DNA from: an uncultured Lachnospiraceae bacterium
GTDB taxonomy: Bacteria; Bacillota; Clostridia; Lachnospirales; Lachnospiraceae
Reading direction: 5' to 3'
Length of the DNA: 64,000 bases
Assembly (NCBI GenBank): GCA_902788555.1
Contig: CADAKQ010000001.1
Span: forward strand, 124,001-188,000
A program made the translations under genes and the position numbers. Under the pieces are notes generated by a model that did not search any database, was not told the DNA's origin, and saw only the letters and a program-made list of their open reading frames with translations. Below, piece by piece: positions 63,139 to 64,000 of this stretch; the first letter of the stretch is position 1; the number at the start of each line of letters is the position of its first letter.

Positions 63139-64000
63139 ATGGCTAAGGTTATTATGGTTCAGGGAACCATGTCAAATGTTGGAAAAAGCTTAATAGTGGC
63201 AGGCCTTTGCAGAATATTTAAGCAGGACGGATATAAAGTGTGCCCGTTCAAGTCGCAGAATATGGCGCTTAATTCATATATAACCGCCGATGGTCTTGAG
63301 ATGGGACGTGCACAGGTTATGCAGGCGGAGGCAGCAGGAATTATGCCTGATGTGGCTATGAATCCCATACTTCTTAAGCCTACAAGTGACGTAGGCTCTC
63401 AGGTTATCGTAAATGGTGAAGTAATCGGCAATATGAAAGCCAGAGAGTATTTTGAGTATAAAAAAAAATTAGTGCCTGAGATTATGAAGGCATATGAGAA
63501 GCTTGATAAGGAATATGACATTATCGTAATCGAGGGTGCGGGAAGTCCGGCGGAGATTAACCTTAAGGAAAATGATATCGTAAATATGGGCATGGCAAAG
63601 CTTGCGGATGCTCCGGTTATCCTTGTGGGAGATATAGACAGGGGCGGTGTATTTGCTCAGCTTCTTGGTACTCTTATGCTTTTAGAGGAGGATGAGAGGG
63701 CACGCGTTAAGGGACTTGTTATAAATAAGTTCCGTGGTGATAAGACAATACTTGATCCGGGTATAGAGATGCTCGAGGAAAAAGGCAAGGTTCCTGTGGT
63801 TGGAGTAGTGCCGTATATGAACCTTAATCTTGACGATGAGGACAGTTTGACGGACCGTTTTGATAAAAGTGTAAAAGACAGCAAAAACTATAATGATTCA
63901 AGCGCGGTTAATGATGAAACCGATAGAGGATTTCAGATAAATATAGCCGTTATCAGACTTCCTCATATATCTAATTTTACGGATTTTAATGTATTTGAAC
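63139..64000 (+). CDS. cobQ: Cobyric acid synthase CobQ/CbiP (3' end outside window)
   Basis: 287 residues visible, frame open to the window edge. Amidates corrin side chains b, d, e and g in cobalamin synthesis. N-terminal P-loop [70 protein letters not shown] and [11 protein letters not shown] are the CobQ dethiobiotin-synthetase-like motifs. The glutaminase domain should follow outside. GAGGTAT lies 6 bases before the ATG. It links the transporter with intracellular corrinoid assembly. Confidence 0.96.
   Translation, partial: MAKVIMVQGTMSNVGKSLIVAGLCRIFKQDGYKVCPFKSQNMALNSYITADGLEMGRAQVMQAEAAGIMPDVAMNPILLKPTSDVGSQVIVNGEVIGNMKAREYFEYKKKLVPEIMKAYEKLDKEYDIIVIEGAGSPAEINLKENDIVNMGMAKLADAPVILVGDIDRGGVFAQLLGTLMLLEEDERARVKGLVINKFRGDKTILDPGIEMLEEKGKVPVVGVVPYMNLNLDDEDSLTDRFDKSVKDSKNYNDSSAVNDETDRGFQINIAVIRLPHISNFTDFNVFE

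Overview
The window comes from a low-GC, endospore-type member of the Firmicutes, class Clostridia. Lachnospiraceae is the most likely family. The evidence is gene order and family content: spoIIIAA-AH, then an Asp23-family gene, nusB, xseAB, ispA, dxs, tlyA, nadK, argR, recN, spoIVB and spo0A, plus a DUF6465-type small protein and ylxM-ffh-rpsP-khpA-rimM-trmD. Shine-Dalgarno sites are strong (AGGAGG type), promoters are mostly TTGxxx-17-TATAAT, and most genes are on the + strand. No CRISPR array, transposase, phage or rRNA gene was seen.

Layout. 1-3023: 3' part of a very large protein of unknown function. 3149-4892: M24 aminopeptidase and a convergent efp. 5034-9900: complete spoIIIA operon (eight genes), which builds the mother-cell side of the feeding-tube channel. 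9983-18824: tightly packed housekeeping operon (Asp23 family to recN). 18913-21863: spoIVB and two tandem spo0A paralogues, both with altered receiver sites. 21917-27446: DUF6465 protein, acidic/lysine-rich membrane protein, hisH-hisF, a GNAT acetyltransferase, an HPr-like protein without the phospho-histidine, and mtaB. 27519-31508: tRNA-Glu, a 3D-domain-like secreted protein, a PH-domain protein, a zinc-ribbon membrane protein, and a SpoIID/peptidoglycan-binding protein. 31637-35290: SRP and ribosome maturation operon. 35358-40723: lipoproteins, an OmpR-type response regulator with its sensor kinase, and a CheV-type coupling protein. 40806-49145: argD-type aminotransferase, M18 aminopeptidase, a 1452-residue propeller hybrid sensor, tRNA-Gly and a lytic transglycosylase. 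49381-56082: two FtsX-type ABC exporters. 56179 to the end: a TM-type nitroreductase, then a cobalamin-riboswitch locus.

The last 7 kb is the most system-like part. A promoter and cobalamin riboswitch precede a lipid-anchored (extracytoplasmic) CbiK-type chelatase. It is followed by a two-domain beta-rich lipoprotein, a BtuF/FhuD-type binding lipoprotein, a FecCD/BtuC-type permease, its ATPase, and the start of cobyric acid synthase. Two unrelated foldback sequences of about 226 and 194 bp interrupt this gene set. Other points worth following are the paired degenerate Spo0A proteins, a hybrid kinase whose H-box histidine is asparagine, three exact-period 64-residue repeats in an FtsX exporter, and several families of intergenic hairpin repeats.

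Start codons were chosen by Shine-Dalgarno spacing and family N-termini. They often differ from the longest reading frame, and entries say so. All family assignments are from reading motifs, not from database searches.
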